A stretch of DNA of 64,000 nt from the NCBI RefSeq assembly GCF_027921745.1, contig NC_079238.1, positions 2,294,001-2,358,000 of the forward strand, given 5' to 3'. A program made the position numbers and the translations under genes. Below, one piece after another: positions 33,449 to 43,873 of this stretch. The DNA is from Schizosaccharomyces osmophilus (taxonomy: Eukaryota > Ascomycota > Schizosaccharomycetes > Schizosaccharomycetales > Schizosaccharomycetaceae). The first letter of the stretch is position 1; each line of letters opens with the position of its first letter. The notes under the pieces are model-generated. The model did not search any database. It was not told the DNA's origin and saw only the letters and a list, made by a program, of their open reading frames with translations.

Positions 33449-33956
33449 AAAGTAAAAAGAGAAAGCGAAATAATTTTGAGTACCTACTGCTTCATTTCTT
33501 GATTAGTTTAGATAAGAAGGCTCGGGACTGCCTTTGGTCAAAAAATAAAGGGTTTATAAAAAAAAAGAAACGGTCTATAGCAGTCCAACTTGTACACTTT
33601 CTCTCAGGAGTTGTTTTATGATTCAACAGACTGTAGTGCTATATTACGGTAGAATTGTATCCGCTCTGTTTGCACCTCTGTGGTCGCCCAAAATCACAAG
33701 GGTAATCAGACTTAGCTTTTCAGTTGATTCAATATAGTCGTGTCCAGTTTTCTGTTTTCTTTTCTTTTTATAATTGTGATTTTTCTTACATCTTTTTCAC
33801 AAATTCTACAATGATTCATACATTCAATTAGCAAACTGGAACACACTCACTATTCCCTACTGGTAAACAGTCTTCACTAAGTCTATAGTAGAATTTATAT
33901 GGGAACTTGAACTTTACGAAAGAGTTTCTGGCTTTCATGATATAACATAGTCTACA
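33449..33956. other. Intergenic zuo1-ncb2
   Basis: A 508-bp spacer between tandem genes with A-rich and T-rich stretches. AATAAA at 33545-33550 is a likely zuo1 3'-end signal. No gene is seen. Confidence 0.5.
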
Positions 33957-34560
33957 ATGAATGATGCATTCGTAGATGATGAATTGTCTTTGCCAAAGGG
34001 TATGCAGCAATAAATAAGAGGAAGAAGCCACAGATATGCTAACAGACGAAGCTACGGTTCAAAAAATGGTTTCTGAAATGCTTCCAGAAGACCTTACATT
34101 CACAAAAGAAACCAGGGACTTATTAATTGAGTGCTGCGTCGAATTTATTCACCTCGTTTCTAGTGAGGCCAACGAGATATGCGAAAAGGAAAGCAAAAAA
34201 ACTATTGCTGCGGAGCATATAATTAAAGCACTAGAGAATTTGGAATTTAAGGAATATATCAGTGAGGTATTAGAAGTTGCAGCTGAACATAAAGAACAAC
34301 AAAAGGTATTTATAGGATCCACGTCAAGTTTACAAAAACACTAACATTTTTAGAATCGTGAAAAAAAAGGGAGCAAATTTGAACAATCCGGAGTCTCTAG
34401 AGATGAACTGTTACGCCAACAAGAAGAACTCTTGAGCCGTGCTAGAGAACGATTTCAAAACCAAAATTCCGTGAATCAACCTGTACCCGCTCCCACATCT
34501 CCTTCAGAGGGTAGCGACATAAAGCAAGGAGTGAAAAAAGAAGAGGATCCCATTGCGTAG
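33957..34560 (+). CDS. ncb2: NC2 beta (Dr1) histone-fold transcription repressor
   Basis: Beta subunit of negative cofactor 2, which binds TBP on promoters and blocks TFIIA/TFIIB. Three exons, 33957-33999, 34052-34305 and 34354-34560, give 167 residues. The protein begins MNDAFVDDELSLPK and enters ATVQKMVSEMLPEDL, then a histone fold (FTKETRDLLIECCVEFIHLV, KKTIAAEHIIKALENLEF) and a C-terminal Gln/Glu-rich helix (RDELLRQQEELLSRARERF). For intron 1 I chose the acceptor at 34051 because its branch GCTAAC lies at 34039-34044 and because this join reproduces the S. pombe sequence as I remember it. Two upstream AGs (34033 and 34045) are also in frame and would add six or two residues. Intron 2 has an ideal CTAAC-TAG end. 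Confidence 0.92.
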
Positions 34561-35010
34561 ACATTTTTCAGGATTATCCTGTATTCTTCGTTCTCAGATC
34601 TTAATCTATCTTGTCTTTGGTTATTGAGTTGGACACATATGCAGTAAAGTTGTCTACCTTGACTTTGCCTTATTATTAAAACTCTATACTCTGATCCGTT
34701 TTCTTTTTTCCTCTTTTAGCATTCTCTTTTTTGCTCGCCTTTGATTCGCTGTGTAAATTGTATTACTCATTCTCTAGTATATTATGTATTTAGTCTTATT
34801 CCGAAACCCAAAGATTTCTAAATTATATACTTTGCTTGGCTCTACTGGTATACACATTTGACATATGAATTCTAGTGCTTCCATGATTTTTCTTTCTCTC
34901 AACAAACATCTAAGTATTAAGCTGTAACGATTGAAGATAACTTTTTTCAAACCACTTTACTCTTCCAAGCGGGATTCAGCTTCAAGATGCCTTGATCGGA
35001 AAACTATACA
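34561..35010. other. Convergent intergenic ncb2/isn1
   Basis: A 450-bp T-rich 3' region shared by convergent genes. No gene or repeat is recognised. Confidence 0.5.
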
Positions 35011-36389
35011 TCAGGGTTGATAAGGTAGTTGAGAAAAGTAATAGTCTAAAAACTCTACAGTTTCCGAAGGACTTGATACCCAAACGGTAGTAGCAGCAGA
35101 TCTCTGTACTCAGTTAGTAAATGAATTTTCATTACGTTTTTTGAAGACTTTAAACACATACGGCTTTGTAATCGTTATTACCAGCGGAGAGAAACTGGTC
35201 ACCAACGTGCAAACATTTGGAAGGATGCGAAATGGCGAAGAAGTATTGAAGGCAATGAACTCCAAGCTTTTTGTCGCCTATATCGCACCAGATGTCATTT
35301 CCTCCATTGAAGGCAGTAAATGGAACAGAGAAATTCATTAATTGTAGCGTTGTCTGTACTTCCAAAACTGTTTCCTCTAGCTGTTCTCTTCTCAGTTTTT
35401 GACCTAACGAAGGTGCAAACCCAACAGATCGTTCCTTACGTATAATTTTAGCATCGATGTTTAAACCGGTTATGCAAGAACGAAGAGCATCTTCAGCAGT
35501 ATCCAATAATTGAGAGATTTCGTCGACCGGCCATGTCTTCATAATGGGAAGCATCCAGGACTCTGGCTCTACCCATTGTAGTCCATGGAGCGGATTGTAT
35601 TCAAACAAGTAGTTACTTTCACCGCCCAATACATGCAATTTTCGCTTTTGAGTATCGACCAAATCACTGTCCTCAATCGCTTGTAATAGACCTGAGAACC
35701 GATCCATGTATTCCTTTCCACTAGGACTAGGGTATCCAGCAGCAGTTAGGATTACTACATATATGTCTCTTGACAAGAGTTGTACTAAACGTGAAATAAC
35801 CGGATTGTCAGCAAGCAAGGGTTGTCCATCTTCATACAGAGTTACATCACCATCAAAGCTAACCATCTCAAGGCTATGCTGAGCAAGGTAGCGGAGCTGA
35901 GCACCACCTAGGATTGTACGAACATCGTTAAAGCTAGGTGCCACGAAACTACGTTTAGCCAAACAAAGTTTTGGCTCGAGATCGTATAAAGCCTGAACCA
36001 AAGGTAATGGTGTCCAAAAAGAAGTAATAGTTGGCACAAGCATCTTTAGCTGGCTATGATGGCGACCTTGAGCCGTTAGCTCAACTATGAGTTGTTAATA
36101 AGACAACCTATCCAATATATTCTTCCAAGTTGCTACTAGCAGACCGAACTAATAAACTTAAAAGGGATCAAATATACTTACCATGACTTTCAATTAGGCA
36201 TTCAACGTCTCTTAAAATTCGAGCGTAACGTTCCAAAGTTTCTTCTTCCTTTGCCTTCGTAACTTCTTTCTGAGACGGTTTACCAGCATGTAAGACAAAC
36301 GGGACAGCTAATAGTCCCTTAATCCATTCTATAAAGTTGTCTTTTCGATGCTGTTTCAAAGCATACTCAACGCGGTATCTCGATGCCAT
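35011..36389 (-). CDS. isn1: IMP-specific 5'-nucleotidase
   Basis: Hydrolyses IMP to inosine in purine turnover; a HAD-superfamily enzyme known from fungi and Plasmodium. Three exons, 36389-36182, 36084-35162 and 35103-35011, give 407 residues. The start MASRYRVEYALKQHRKDNFI is close to the S. cerevisiae Isn1 opening. The catalytic HAD motif is VSFDGDVTLYEDG, with the nucleophile and acid Asp in DGD. A later block is FNGGNDIWCDIGDKKLGV, followed by LHVGDQFLSAGNNDYKA. The last intron restores DYKARSAATTVWVSSPSETV, which aligns with the budding yeast end. An earlier in-frame TTG is ignored. Divergent from swi3 across 469 bp. Confidence 0.93.
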
Positions 36390-36858
36390 ACTGTCTATAA
36401 GCAAGTTACCAAGAAAGGTGAGAAAAAAAATTAGAAACGGAACACCTTCTCTTAGAAGTATACGCGTTAGAATTTTTTTATTTTATTTAGATAAACCAGT
36501 ACGTAGTGTCATTGAGTAAGGACAAGAATTCGCATATTAAATATACTTCTTCAACAACATTTTGAAGTGAGTAATTTGAAAGCCAAGCTCTATGAACGAA
36601 CATACAATTTCATTTTTCAACTATAATAATTGTACTTAATAGTACATAAAGGTAAGTTTTATATGACCTGAAATCTATGGCAGAAGAATTTACATTTTTT
36701 TGGGTATTTGGACAGACTCCGATGCAGTTGAAAAATAATAGGAATAAATCAAAAAAGAAAAGAAATCAGAGCTCATTCCAATTTTTATAAATTCGAGAAG
36801 ACTAATACCACTAAAGTAAAATACCTCTTACCTCTACATATAAACTCAGTTCTCCAAA
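36390..36858. other. Divergent intergenic isn1/swi3
   Basis: A 469-bp double promoter with a single ACGCGT box at 36462-36467 (listed separately). Otherwise AT-rich with no gene. Confidence 0.5.
36462..36467. promoter_or_regulatory. Single MCB box (ACGCGT)
   Basis: One perfect MBF-type core, 73 bp from the isn1 start and 392 bp from the swi3 start. A replication-fork gene such as swi3 would be a plausible MBF target, but a lone site is weak evidence. Confidence 0.4.
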
Positions 36859-37494
36859 ATGGCAGCTCCAAATTCTATTGAACAAAGAGAGAAAACAAAT
36901 ATAAGTGATAAGAATGCATTGCCTAGAGAAAATACTGAAAAGGAAAACGAGAATGATAATGAAAGCTTTGATCTTGGTTTAGAAGAAAAAGACGTTCCAG
37001 TGAAGCGTCCACGTAAACAGATTGCAAAGTTTGATGAAGAAAGGTAATTGCAATCAATGGAATGAGGTTAAACTGTGAGGGAAGTAGTAAGCTAACAGAA
37101 TTTAAATAGGTTAGCGTCTGAGAATGGCATTCCGAAGCTTCAACGTATGAGAAAAAAGGTGAATTTGAAAGGAAAGGGCCATGAGTTAGGGGACTTGAAA
37201 AGAATTTTATCCATGTATCATATTTGGACACACGAATTATATCCACGAGCTACCTTCGATGACTCAATATCGTACTTGAACAGACTAGGATCCACACGTT
37301 CAGTCAAGGTACGCAGACGTGGTTGGATCAATGAAGTTGCCGATGAAAGTGTAGTTGGCCAGGAAAGCCTACAAAACGTGTCTTACGACCAACCTCCCGT
37401 TATGGGATCGACGAGGTTGCCTTCTAAGCAAGATTCGTACCTTGAAAACGGTGAAGACGTGTCATTCGTTATTCCAGACGTTGAGAATGAATAA
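36859..37494 (+). CDS. swi3: Replication fork protection complex subunit Swi3 (Tipin/Csm3)
   Basis: Partner of Swi1 in the fork protection complex, which stabilises paused forks, supports the replication checkpoint and in S. pombe is needed for mating-type imprinting. Two exons, 36859-37043 and 37110-37494, with a 66-nt intron (GCTAAC branch, TAG acceptor), give 189 residues. After an acidic N-terminus and a basic VKRPRKQ stretch comes the Swi3/Csm3 domain: ASENGIPKLQRMRKKVNLKG, KGHELGDLKRILSMYHIWTH, then LYPRATFDDSISYLNRLG. The exon junction lies at the start of this domain. The C-terminus is acidic and disordered. Length and order fit the family (S. pombe about 181). Confidence 0.93.
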
Positions 37495-38085
37495 GTCTTG
37501 CTAACTTGTCTATCTTTCGCTAATGACTCCCGCTGTTTCAGTCGATGAAAGTTGGCTATTTTCTTTGGACACTCTTCAAGCGGTGAAGATTATGAATAGA
37601 TGGATCGCTTTAGCATGCTTTTATTTATATTTAAGAGCTGTCCTTCTTGTAATTTAGTAGCTGCCGTCTCTTTTTGCTGCAGTCCTTCATCCGAGAAAGG
37701 CAAGACTATATTCCATAGAGTGTACGTTCCTCTTTGTGTGTGTGTTTTTTCTAACTTCTTAATTTAGCTTTTGTTATTTATACCCTGAATACTACTAAGG
37801 GCAATTGGGTAACTCATTTTCAATCATTTCTCGTTTTTCATCAAGCTCATTGTCAGTAATTTCGCAACAGGATACTTTTCTATGCTTCAGGAAGTGAAAA
37901 TTTGCCATTTAATTAAGAGTTCTTTTCCTTTCACAACCATTTATTTTTTCTGAGTTTCCTTTCCATCTATACGTATAGTTATGGATATGTACATAGATGA
38001 TAAATTCAGACGTCCCTAACAATAAAGGCCTGTCGTATATTATTTTTATTGTATACCTTTATTTTTTCTCGTTCTCAATACAACT
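37495..38085. other. Convergent intergenic swi3/mzm1
   Basis: A 591-bp 3' region with T-rich tracts and a short GT repeat near 37735-37745. I looked for C/D-box pairs and tRNA boxes and found none that convince. Confidence 0.5.
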
Positions 38086-38439
38086 TCAGTACTTGAGCGT
38101 TTTAGTTCTATGCTTGTTTTCATTCATTTCAGTAGAATCACGAATCTTCAGTGAATAGACACCGTCATCTTTTTTCACAGCCTGCACGACATTATTTCGC
38201 AATATAGAAGCAACCCCGTTTCCCAACTCGATTTTCTCTTTCGCTTGGTCCCCCGCCAGCCCAGCACTTTCACGAAATCCCGATCGAATGCGAGTTCTAG
38301 CATCCTCAAGAATTACAGCGTCCCCTAAATTATAGTAGTTAGCTTCCAGCATTTTGTAGAATCGAAATCATTTTCAACCTTCAAATACTTCTTTACTTGC
38401 TCTCCATAGATTTCGAAAGCACGATCTAGCAGCGGCCAT
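38086..38439 (-). CDS. mzm1: Mzm1-like LYR-motif complex III assembly factor
   Basis: Predicted mitochondrial matrix chaperone that stabilises the Rieske protein Rip1 before insertion into complex III. Two exons, 38439-38379 and 38324-38086, give 99 residues. The join reads MAAARSCFRNLWRASKEVFE followed by GDAVILEDARTRIRSGF, matching the LYR-type opening (AYRNLLRA...F.GD) and the R.GF block of Mzm1. VASILRNNVVQAVKKDDGVY and SLKIRDSTEMN complete the domain. The intron ends with an ideal CTAAC...TAG but the donor (GTTGAA) is weak. A stronger-looking GTAAAG donor 17 nt upstream (38396) also keeps the frame but would delete the conserved GD-preceding segment. Confidence in family is good, in donor moderate. 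Confidence 0.8.
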
Positions 38440-38773
38440 GTTTCCTTGGTTCTTCTTGTTTTGGAATAAAGGCTATCTTGTGATTGTTTGGACTTTAGAG
38501 AAAAGAAATTGAGCGTCTGCAAGGATCGCCTTCTTTATGTTGCCTTCGACTAGGAAGAGACTAAGAAAGGTAGAACGATAACATCAAGAATTAAAGTTAA
38601 GAAAAAGCAGCACAATTTTCATATCTATTAAAATAATAGATCTATACTTTTGTATTTTTTTTTAATTATTTTCTAGACTTCGACCATAACCTTCAAAGTC
38701 ATTTCTTGTACGTATACTGAGCTTCATCAAACGCAAGTACTGCCATAGAACAAGCATATTACTTTATTGGGAA
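38440..38773. other. Divergent intergenic mzm1/lsm4
   Basis: A 334-bp double promoter, AT-rich with a T-run near 38657. No other feature is seen. Confidence 0.5.
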
Positions 38774-39231
38774 ATGGTAAGAAGCATGAAGTAAATGCCA
38801 TTCTAATTTTTCTATAGCTTCCTTTAACCTTATTAAATGCGGCTCAAGGTAGGCCTATACTTGTAGAGCTAAAAAACGGCGAAACCTTCAATGGCCATCT
38901 CGAAAAATGTGATACATATATGAACCTGACTCTACACGAGGTTATACGGACTATGCCTGATGGTGATAGATTCTTTCGACTTCCTGAATGCTATATCCGT
39001 GGAAATAACGTATGTAATTTGACGATGGTAGAATTGTATCAACTAACTTGAAAACAGATTAAATACTTACGAATTCAAGACGAGGTTTTGGAGCAAGTTG
39101 GAAAACAACAAGCACAGCAACGTGAAACTCGTGGATCGAGATTCCGTGGCCGTGGACAACGCGGCCGTGGAGGTTATGGAAACATGAATCCTTCAAATCG
39201 TCGCGGACGTGGACGAGGAGGGCATTATTGA
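38774..39231 (+). CDS. lsm4: Lsm4, U6 snRNP and mRNA-decay Lsm ring subunit
   Basis: Shared subunit of the nuclear Lsm2-8 ring (U6 snRNA) and the cytoplasmic Lsm1-7 ring (decapping). Three exons, 38774-38776, 38818-39009 and 39058-39231, give 122 residues (S. pombe about 121). The first coding exon is the start codon alone: ATG followed by GTAAGA, with a TTCTAAT branch and TAG acceptor 41 nt on. The protein reads [20 protein letters not shown], then Sm1 ([20 protein letters not shown]) and Sm2 (CYIRGNNIKYLRI, split by intron 2). An RGG-rich tail ([20 protein letters not shown]) is typical of Lsm4 and can be arginine-methylated. Frame and family are certain. Confidence 0.95.
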
Positions 39232-39678
39232 AAAGAATTTTAGTTATGGCGACTTTTGATTAGCGAATTGATCTCTTTATTGATGAACAATCTTTGCGTA
39301 CAACTGCTCTAGGTGATATGGTTGCCTTGGAGCAAAACCATTATCCCTCTTAATTCCACATTATAACCTTTCAATGCGTAGCCTGTTAATGAGAAAAGTG
39401 GTTTCTATTCTCTTGATATTCTTACAAATTTTTATTTCTATTTTTCCTACTTCATAATTTATGGGAATTTGTTTACACTATGTAGAAAAAAGACAGCATG
39501 TCCTTATGGTAGATCTAAAATACCTATTATAGACGATGAATGAATCTAAAAACTTGGCGAGATTATGGAACCAGCCCAAATTCAAGAGTGATAACCGTAA
39601 GCAATCATTGAATGAAATTCTAAAAGACTGAAATTGTACAAGCTATATTAATAAAGATGAAATCTAAAAGATAGAATA
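39232..39678. other. Convergent intergenic lsm4/bpl1
   Basis: A 447-bp 3' region with one TGTTTAC by chance or function (39470-39476). No gene is seen. Confidence 0.5.
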
Positions 39679-41595
39679 CTATGTCTTCTTGGTAATTAAA
39701 TTCTTCATCAAATCAAAGCTGTTTCCATCGGGCTGTAGGTAAATACTATTGCCATAAGCAACTCCGGAATGATTGAGAAGCTCAGCAATTAGCAAACCAA
39801 AGTCAGATGTGATTCCTTTAATTCTAGCTTTTTCACCACTTTGCAAATTGACGATCTGCTTATTGTGTAGCCAATACTGATAATATTCTGGCAAGATTCG
39901 AGCAAACCCATCTCGAAGAAGTGTGTAATAATAATGCTCAAAGTAATTAAAAATCTTAGCTAACAAAATCTCAAACCGGAAATACTCTAAAGGGCTCTCT
40001 GGATGTTGCTTGTTCCACTCGTCGACTAGTGTATTCAAAGATATGGTAGGTCCCAGATTACTCACGTTCACTCCACATCCGATCACCAAATGTAAGACAT
40101 CGTTTTCATATGTAGATGTAACAATTATTCCTGAAAGCTTCGTATATCTCTTTTCCTGGTGCAAAGATTCACCTTCACTGACAGATGCGTAAACATCGTT
40201 GGGCCATTTAATAAAGACGGGAATATCCTCATAACCAGGGGCGTAGTTTCTAACACCATTGACGACAGAAAGGGCCATAAGATACTGGAAGAGAGCTACT
40301 GGGGTTGTACTGAAATTTTCGGATGGAACATTCACAATAAAAGAAAATGCTAGTACTCCATAAGGGGAAACCCACATGTTTTGTCCTCTTCCTCTTCCTG
40401 CAGTTTGGTAATTAGCAAATGCGGTAAATCCTGTAGGGAGCCTTTCAAGGAACTTTGGATTGCTATCAAAAAGCGTTTGGGTTGAACGAATGACAGGAGA
40501 AATAAGAATGGGCGAGCCAAAATGACAATCTTTCAAGTTCTTTTGATACAATTTGTAGTCAAAGTGGGACTTTGTATGCTCGTATTCGATTTCCTCATTA
40601 CCAGAACAAATAGAGACAGATGGTTTTGTTTCTTGGTTTAAGTCATCATTTGAATCATGATTCGACGGCGAAGCGTTCGGTAGTGTATGACGGTCTGAGA
40701 CATCTTTAAAATGAAAGTCGTAGGTTTTATCACAGAGGGTATTATGGATTTTATCTTCTTTGAACCAATTAAATAGCCAACTTGTGGATTCATTACAAGG
40801 AAATAAGTACTGATCCGTCACCTTTGGTTGGACACAGCATTCCGAAATATTTTTGGGAATCCTAAGCCCTAGAAGCTTTAACATATGTGCGATGAGTTCT
40901 AATCGCACTGGCTCATCGTGTTCGTCCAGTGTATTATTACCATCTGCACCAAACTCTGGGTGAACTCCTGTCAAGACGACATGCCCTTTACCAATGGGTA
41001 TATAAATAATAGCTGCTGAACGCTCTTTTTCCACTTCGGCATAACGTGCTACAACTCGGACCTTGGGATAGGCTTCAGCATTTACGAATGATCCGCCTCC
41101 ATTGTAATAAATGCGCGTCGTCGTCGTTGTTGCCGAATTTGAACCTTCCATTTGTTCTAATGCTAAAGGAGCGGCCCTTGCACCCTCTTCACTGTCATAG
41201 GCAAATCCGGAAAACGTTGGGCCGGCACAAGTACCTGGGAAAAACTGAAGCTTTCTTGACCCGATGACATTTAAATCTTTGTCAGGCATTCGAAATTCAA
41301 CATTGGCTGACGCAAAGTAGCCGCCCGCGCAAAGACCAAGGTAGCTTCCACCCCGACGAACGAAATCTGTAATGTTCCGATAAATAAGGTCATTGAATGA
41401 ACCACAGTAGCCCAAATCTCTTCCTCCGGGTATTATTAGAAGAGAGGTATTACTTGGCCAAGGATCATGCTCTAGAGTACAAGCGTCCACAAATCGCATA
41501 GAATATTGTGGCACAACGAAAGGAAAAAGGCATTGAAAAGTTCGTGATAAACATGCTTTTGAAACACCGTTTCCATTATATATTAGAACATTCAT
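39679..41595 (-). CDS. bpl1: Biotin protein ligase
   Basis: Attaches biotin via biotinoyl-AMP to carboxylases such as acetyl-CoA carboxylase and pyruvate carboxylase. A single exon of 638 residues (S. pombe about 631). The N-terminal half is the fungal BPL_N domain related to class I glutamine amidotransferases (IIPGGRDLGYCGSFND, GLCAGGYFASANVEF). The C-terminal half is the BPL/LplA catalytic domain with the biotinoyl-AMP loop GRGRGQ at about residues 397-402, then FIKWPNDVY, where the Lys contacts biotin, and the SGIIV strand. The small C-terminal SH3-like cap follows. All catalytic motifs are intact. Divergent from mgm101. Confidence 0.95.
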   Translation of the reverse strand: MNVLIYNGNGVSKACLSRTFQCLFPFVVPQYSMRFVDACTLEHDPWPSNTSLLIIPGGRDLGYCGSFNDLIYRNITDFVRRGGSYLGLCAGGYFASANVEFRMPDKDLNVIGSRKLQFFPGTCAGPTFSGFAYDSEEGARAAPLALEQMEGSNSATTTTTRIYYNGGGSFVNAEAYPKVRVVARYAEVEKERSAAIIYIPIGKGHVVLTGVHPEFGADGNNTLDEHDEPVRLELIAHMLKLLGLRIPKNISECCVQPKVTDQYLFPCNESTSWLFNWFKEDKIHNTLCDKTYDFHFKDVSDRHTLPNASPSNHDSNDDLNQETKPSVSICSGNEEIEYEHTKSHFDYKLYQKNLKDCHFGSPILISPVIRSTQTLFDSNPKFLERLPTGFTAFANYQTAGRGRGQNMWVSPYGVLAFSFIVNVPSENFSTTPVALFQYLMALSVVNGVRNYAPGYEDIPVFIKWPNDVYASVSEGESLHQEKRYTKLSGIIVTSTYENDVLHLVIGCGVNVSNLGPTISLNTLVDEWNKQHPESPLEYFRFEILLAKIFNYFEHYYYTLLRDGFARILPEYYQYWLHNKQIVNLQSGEKARIKGITSDFGLLIAELLNHSGVAYGNSIYLQPDGNSFDLMKNLITKKT

Positions 41596-42158
41596 GATTT
41601 TCTCTAAACCTACCGAAATTGGCTGTTAACATATATTTAGTAGTGTTGGGTAATAAGTGATTTTTGGATGCTCTTCAACTCGCAATTAAAGAGTACAGAA
41701 ATGATGCTCATTCCCACGGATTCTCAATGTAAAGGCGTCCAATAATACCATTTATAATTGGCATCGTCGTTGTCGTATAACTTATTTTCTATGATCGCTC
41801 TGAGAGCAATCCAATGAACCCAAGTATGATTTTTCATATGGATTAACCAAAGAACATGGGGCCTAATTGAAAGACTAAATATGCTTGTTTGGCTTGTTGG
41901 ACACTAATTTCGGCGCTTGTTCACTTTTAGCCATGAATCCTTCTATAACAATGAAACCAGAATGAAAGAACAAGAATCAAACGCATTCATTTCTTGAAAC
42001 AAAATCAACTCGTATTCATTTCTGATTAATTTGAATGTAAATAAACACGATGAACTATCGTTTGCTATAAGCTTATGTTTAGATTACACTTGACGAAGTG
42101 GTCCATTTTGATTTCGTAGTAAGGAAACTACAACAAGATTCAGGAAAAACAAAAAACT
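41596..42158. other. Divergent intergenic bpl1/mgm101
   Basis: A 563-bp double promoter with GTAAATA near 42035. No open frame or repeat of note. Confidence 0.5.
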
Positions 42159-42947
42159 ATGAGACATACAAAATTAGTCTTTGCAATTACAAGGAACGCA
42201 ACTTCCAAGAAGCTGTGTAACTCCAATGGCTGTTTAAAACAACTCAGCATCCCAGGATCATCTCCAAGCTTGCCATCCATATGGTTGAATCATCGTCCTT
42301 TTCATATTTCTAGTTTCTGTGCTGAAAATAGGACAGCTCCTCCAAAAACAAACGAAACCGAAAAAACTTTAAAAAATGAAAATGAGCTTCGTTCAGATGT
42401 ACAGGAAGCAAACATACCGGACATGGGTCCTAATTGGCAAACTTCGTTTTACGGGTTGTCAGCACAGCCTTTTAGCAAGGAGATTAGTAGTACTCTTACA
42501 GCTCCACTTTCACTGGAAGACGTGGAAATAAAACCAGATGGAATCCTTTATCTACCTGAAATCAAATACCGAAGAATCTTAAACAGTGCTTTTGGCCCCG
42601 GCGGATGGGGACTTGCCCCTCGTGGAAACACCACTGTTACAAGTAAATCAGTTTCTAGAGAGTATGCTCTGGTTTGCCATGGCCGGCTTGTGTCAGTTGC
42701 TCGAGGTGAGCAAACTTATTTTGATCCTGAAGGAGTTGCTACAGCGTCTGAGGGTTGCAAATCAAATGCATTAATGAGATGCTGCAAAGACTTGGGAGTT
42801 GCGAGTGAACTATGGGATCCGAGATTTATTCGTACTTTTAAACGTGAGCGTTGCACGGAAGTATTTGTCGAAAATGTCATGACAAAGAAAAAGCGTAAAT
42901 TATGGCGCAGAAAGGAAGACAGATTCACTTATCCTTACAAAGAATGA
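42159..42947 (+). CDS. mgm101: Mgm101, mitochondrial nucleoid recombination protein
   Basis: Rad52-related single-strand annealing protein of mitochondrial nucleoids, required to keep and repair mtDNA. A single exon of 262 residues from the ATG at 42159. The basic, hydroxylated N-terminus ([20 protein letters not shown]) fits a mitochondrial presequence. The first 110 residues are otherwise low in conservation. The conserved core starts at [19 protein letters not shown] and continues [52 protein letters not shown] and ends in the basic [10 protein letters not shown] segment. The core is complete and the frame intact. Confidence 0.95.
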   Translation: MRHTKLVFAITRNATSKKLCNSNGCLKQLSIPGSSPSLPSIWLNHRPFHISSFCAENRTAPPKTNETEKTLKNENELRSDVQEANIPDMGPNWQTSFYGLSAQPFSKEISSTLTAPLSLEDVEIKPDGILYLPEIKYRRILNSAFGPGGWGLAPRGNTTVTSKSVSREYALVCHGRLVSVARGEQTYFDPEGVATASEGCKSNALMRCCKDLGVASELWDPRFIRTFKRERCTEVFVENVMTKKKRKLWRRKEDRFTYPYKE

Positions 42948-43264
42948 TTAGTTTTATAATTACTTTGTTGCAATTGATATTTCTCTTTATTTGTAACTAC
43001 GGTTGGCTTAATTATAACACCATCTTCTAACTATTAATCGAAACTGGAACCACCAGCTCTTTAATCTTTTTTACTTCTACGAATCTTTCCGTGTCATGAA
43101 ACCTATTGTATTAAACCCGTACATATGCAAATCATTGAATGAAATCCCCGTAAGTTTAATCCTTAATTATCATACTTTGAAGAAGTCAAAGAGGTGCCGA
43201 ACCAGACATAAACCGTGTAGAAATCATAAGTATACCCGATGTCTGATATTTCACTTTCGTTACA
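42948..43264. other. Convergent intergenic mgm101/REEP-like
   Basis: A 317-bp 3' region between convergent genes. Nothing is recognised. Confidence 0.5.
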
Positions 43265-43873
43265 TTAGGAAGATTTCTTGGGAGCATCGTTCTTAGAACC
43301 CGGAGCCGCAGTATCTCCCTTGGGGAAATAATCAATCATGGACCGTAAAAATCCCCAAGAATTAATCAGAAGTTGTTCAGAGTTACTTAGTTGAACTAAC
43401 TTTTCAAGAAAGCCCTGGATTGTATCCTTGTGCTCTCGAAGGAAGGTCGAAATGTACGTTTGATACACATATTCTGAACCGCGCGTCTTGGGGTGTAATA
43501 ACCAAATCCACAGGACAACCTTGGCAGTGCTGTAAAAAGGAACCCAACGTATATAGCTGCCAACCAATCCTTCAATTGAAGTGACACATCCATAAACGCA
43601 CCAGTAAGCCATCAATCGACGACGCTCTTCATCTAAATGAGTTAGCCTCTAGTTTACACTCTTGTTGAACGAAAAGTTCAATTACTTACCAACAGTTTTT
43701 GGTTCATTATTACGAATCTGAAAAGCTTTTGGGATCAATTGATTAGCTTTTGCGGGTACCTCAAGCAACAAATAGCTTCTATATATCGGATATCCTGCTC
43801 CAATTACTGTGCTAATTCATTCTATTAGCGTATTTTCACTTTGTTTTTTTCCTGCTTACCTCAGAATCTCCAT
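43265..43873 (-). CDS. TB2/DP1/HVA22 (REEP/Yop1-family) membrane protein
   Basis: Reticulon-like ER membrane-shaping family (REEP5/Yop1/HVA22). Three exons, 43873-43860, 43811-43690 and 43632-43265, give 167 residues. The first exon codes for just MEIL plus two bases. The join reads MEILSTVIGAGYPIYRSYLL, the usual family opening before a hydrophobic hairpin. DEERRRLMAYWCVYGCVTSI and WVPFYSTAKVVLWIWLLHPK are the TB2/DP1 signature blocks, with GSEYVYQTYISTFLREH after them. It corresponds to S. pombe SPBC30D10.09c, distinct from yop1 itself. Branch sequences are GCTAAT and GCTAAC. It probably bends ER tubules or works with lipid or cargo transport; the exact role is not known. Confidence 0.9.

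Noticed and set aside
37530-37790. GATGA and CTGA resembling C/D snoRNA boxes
   Set aside because: The C box does not match RUGAUGA well and there is no terminal stem; the spacing is not convincing.
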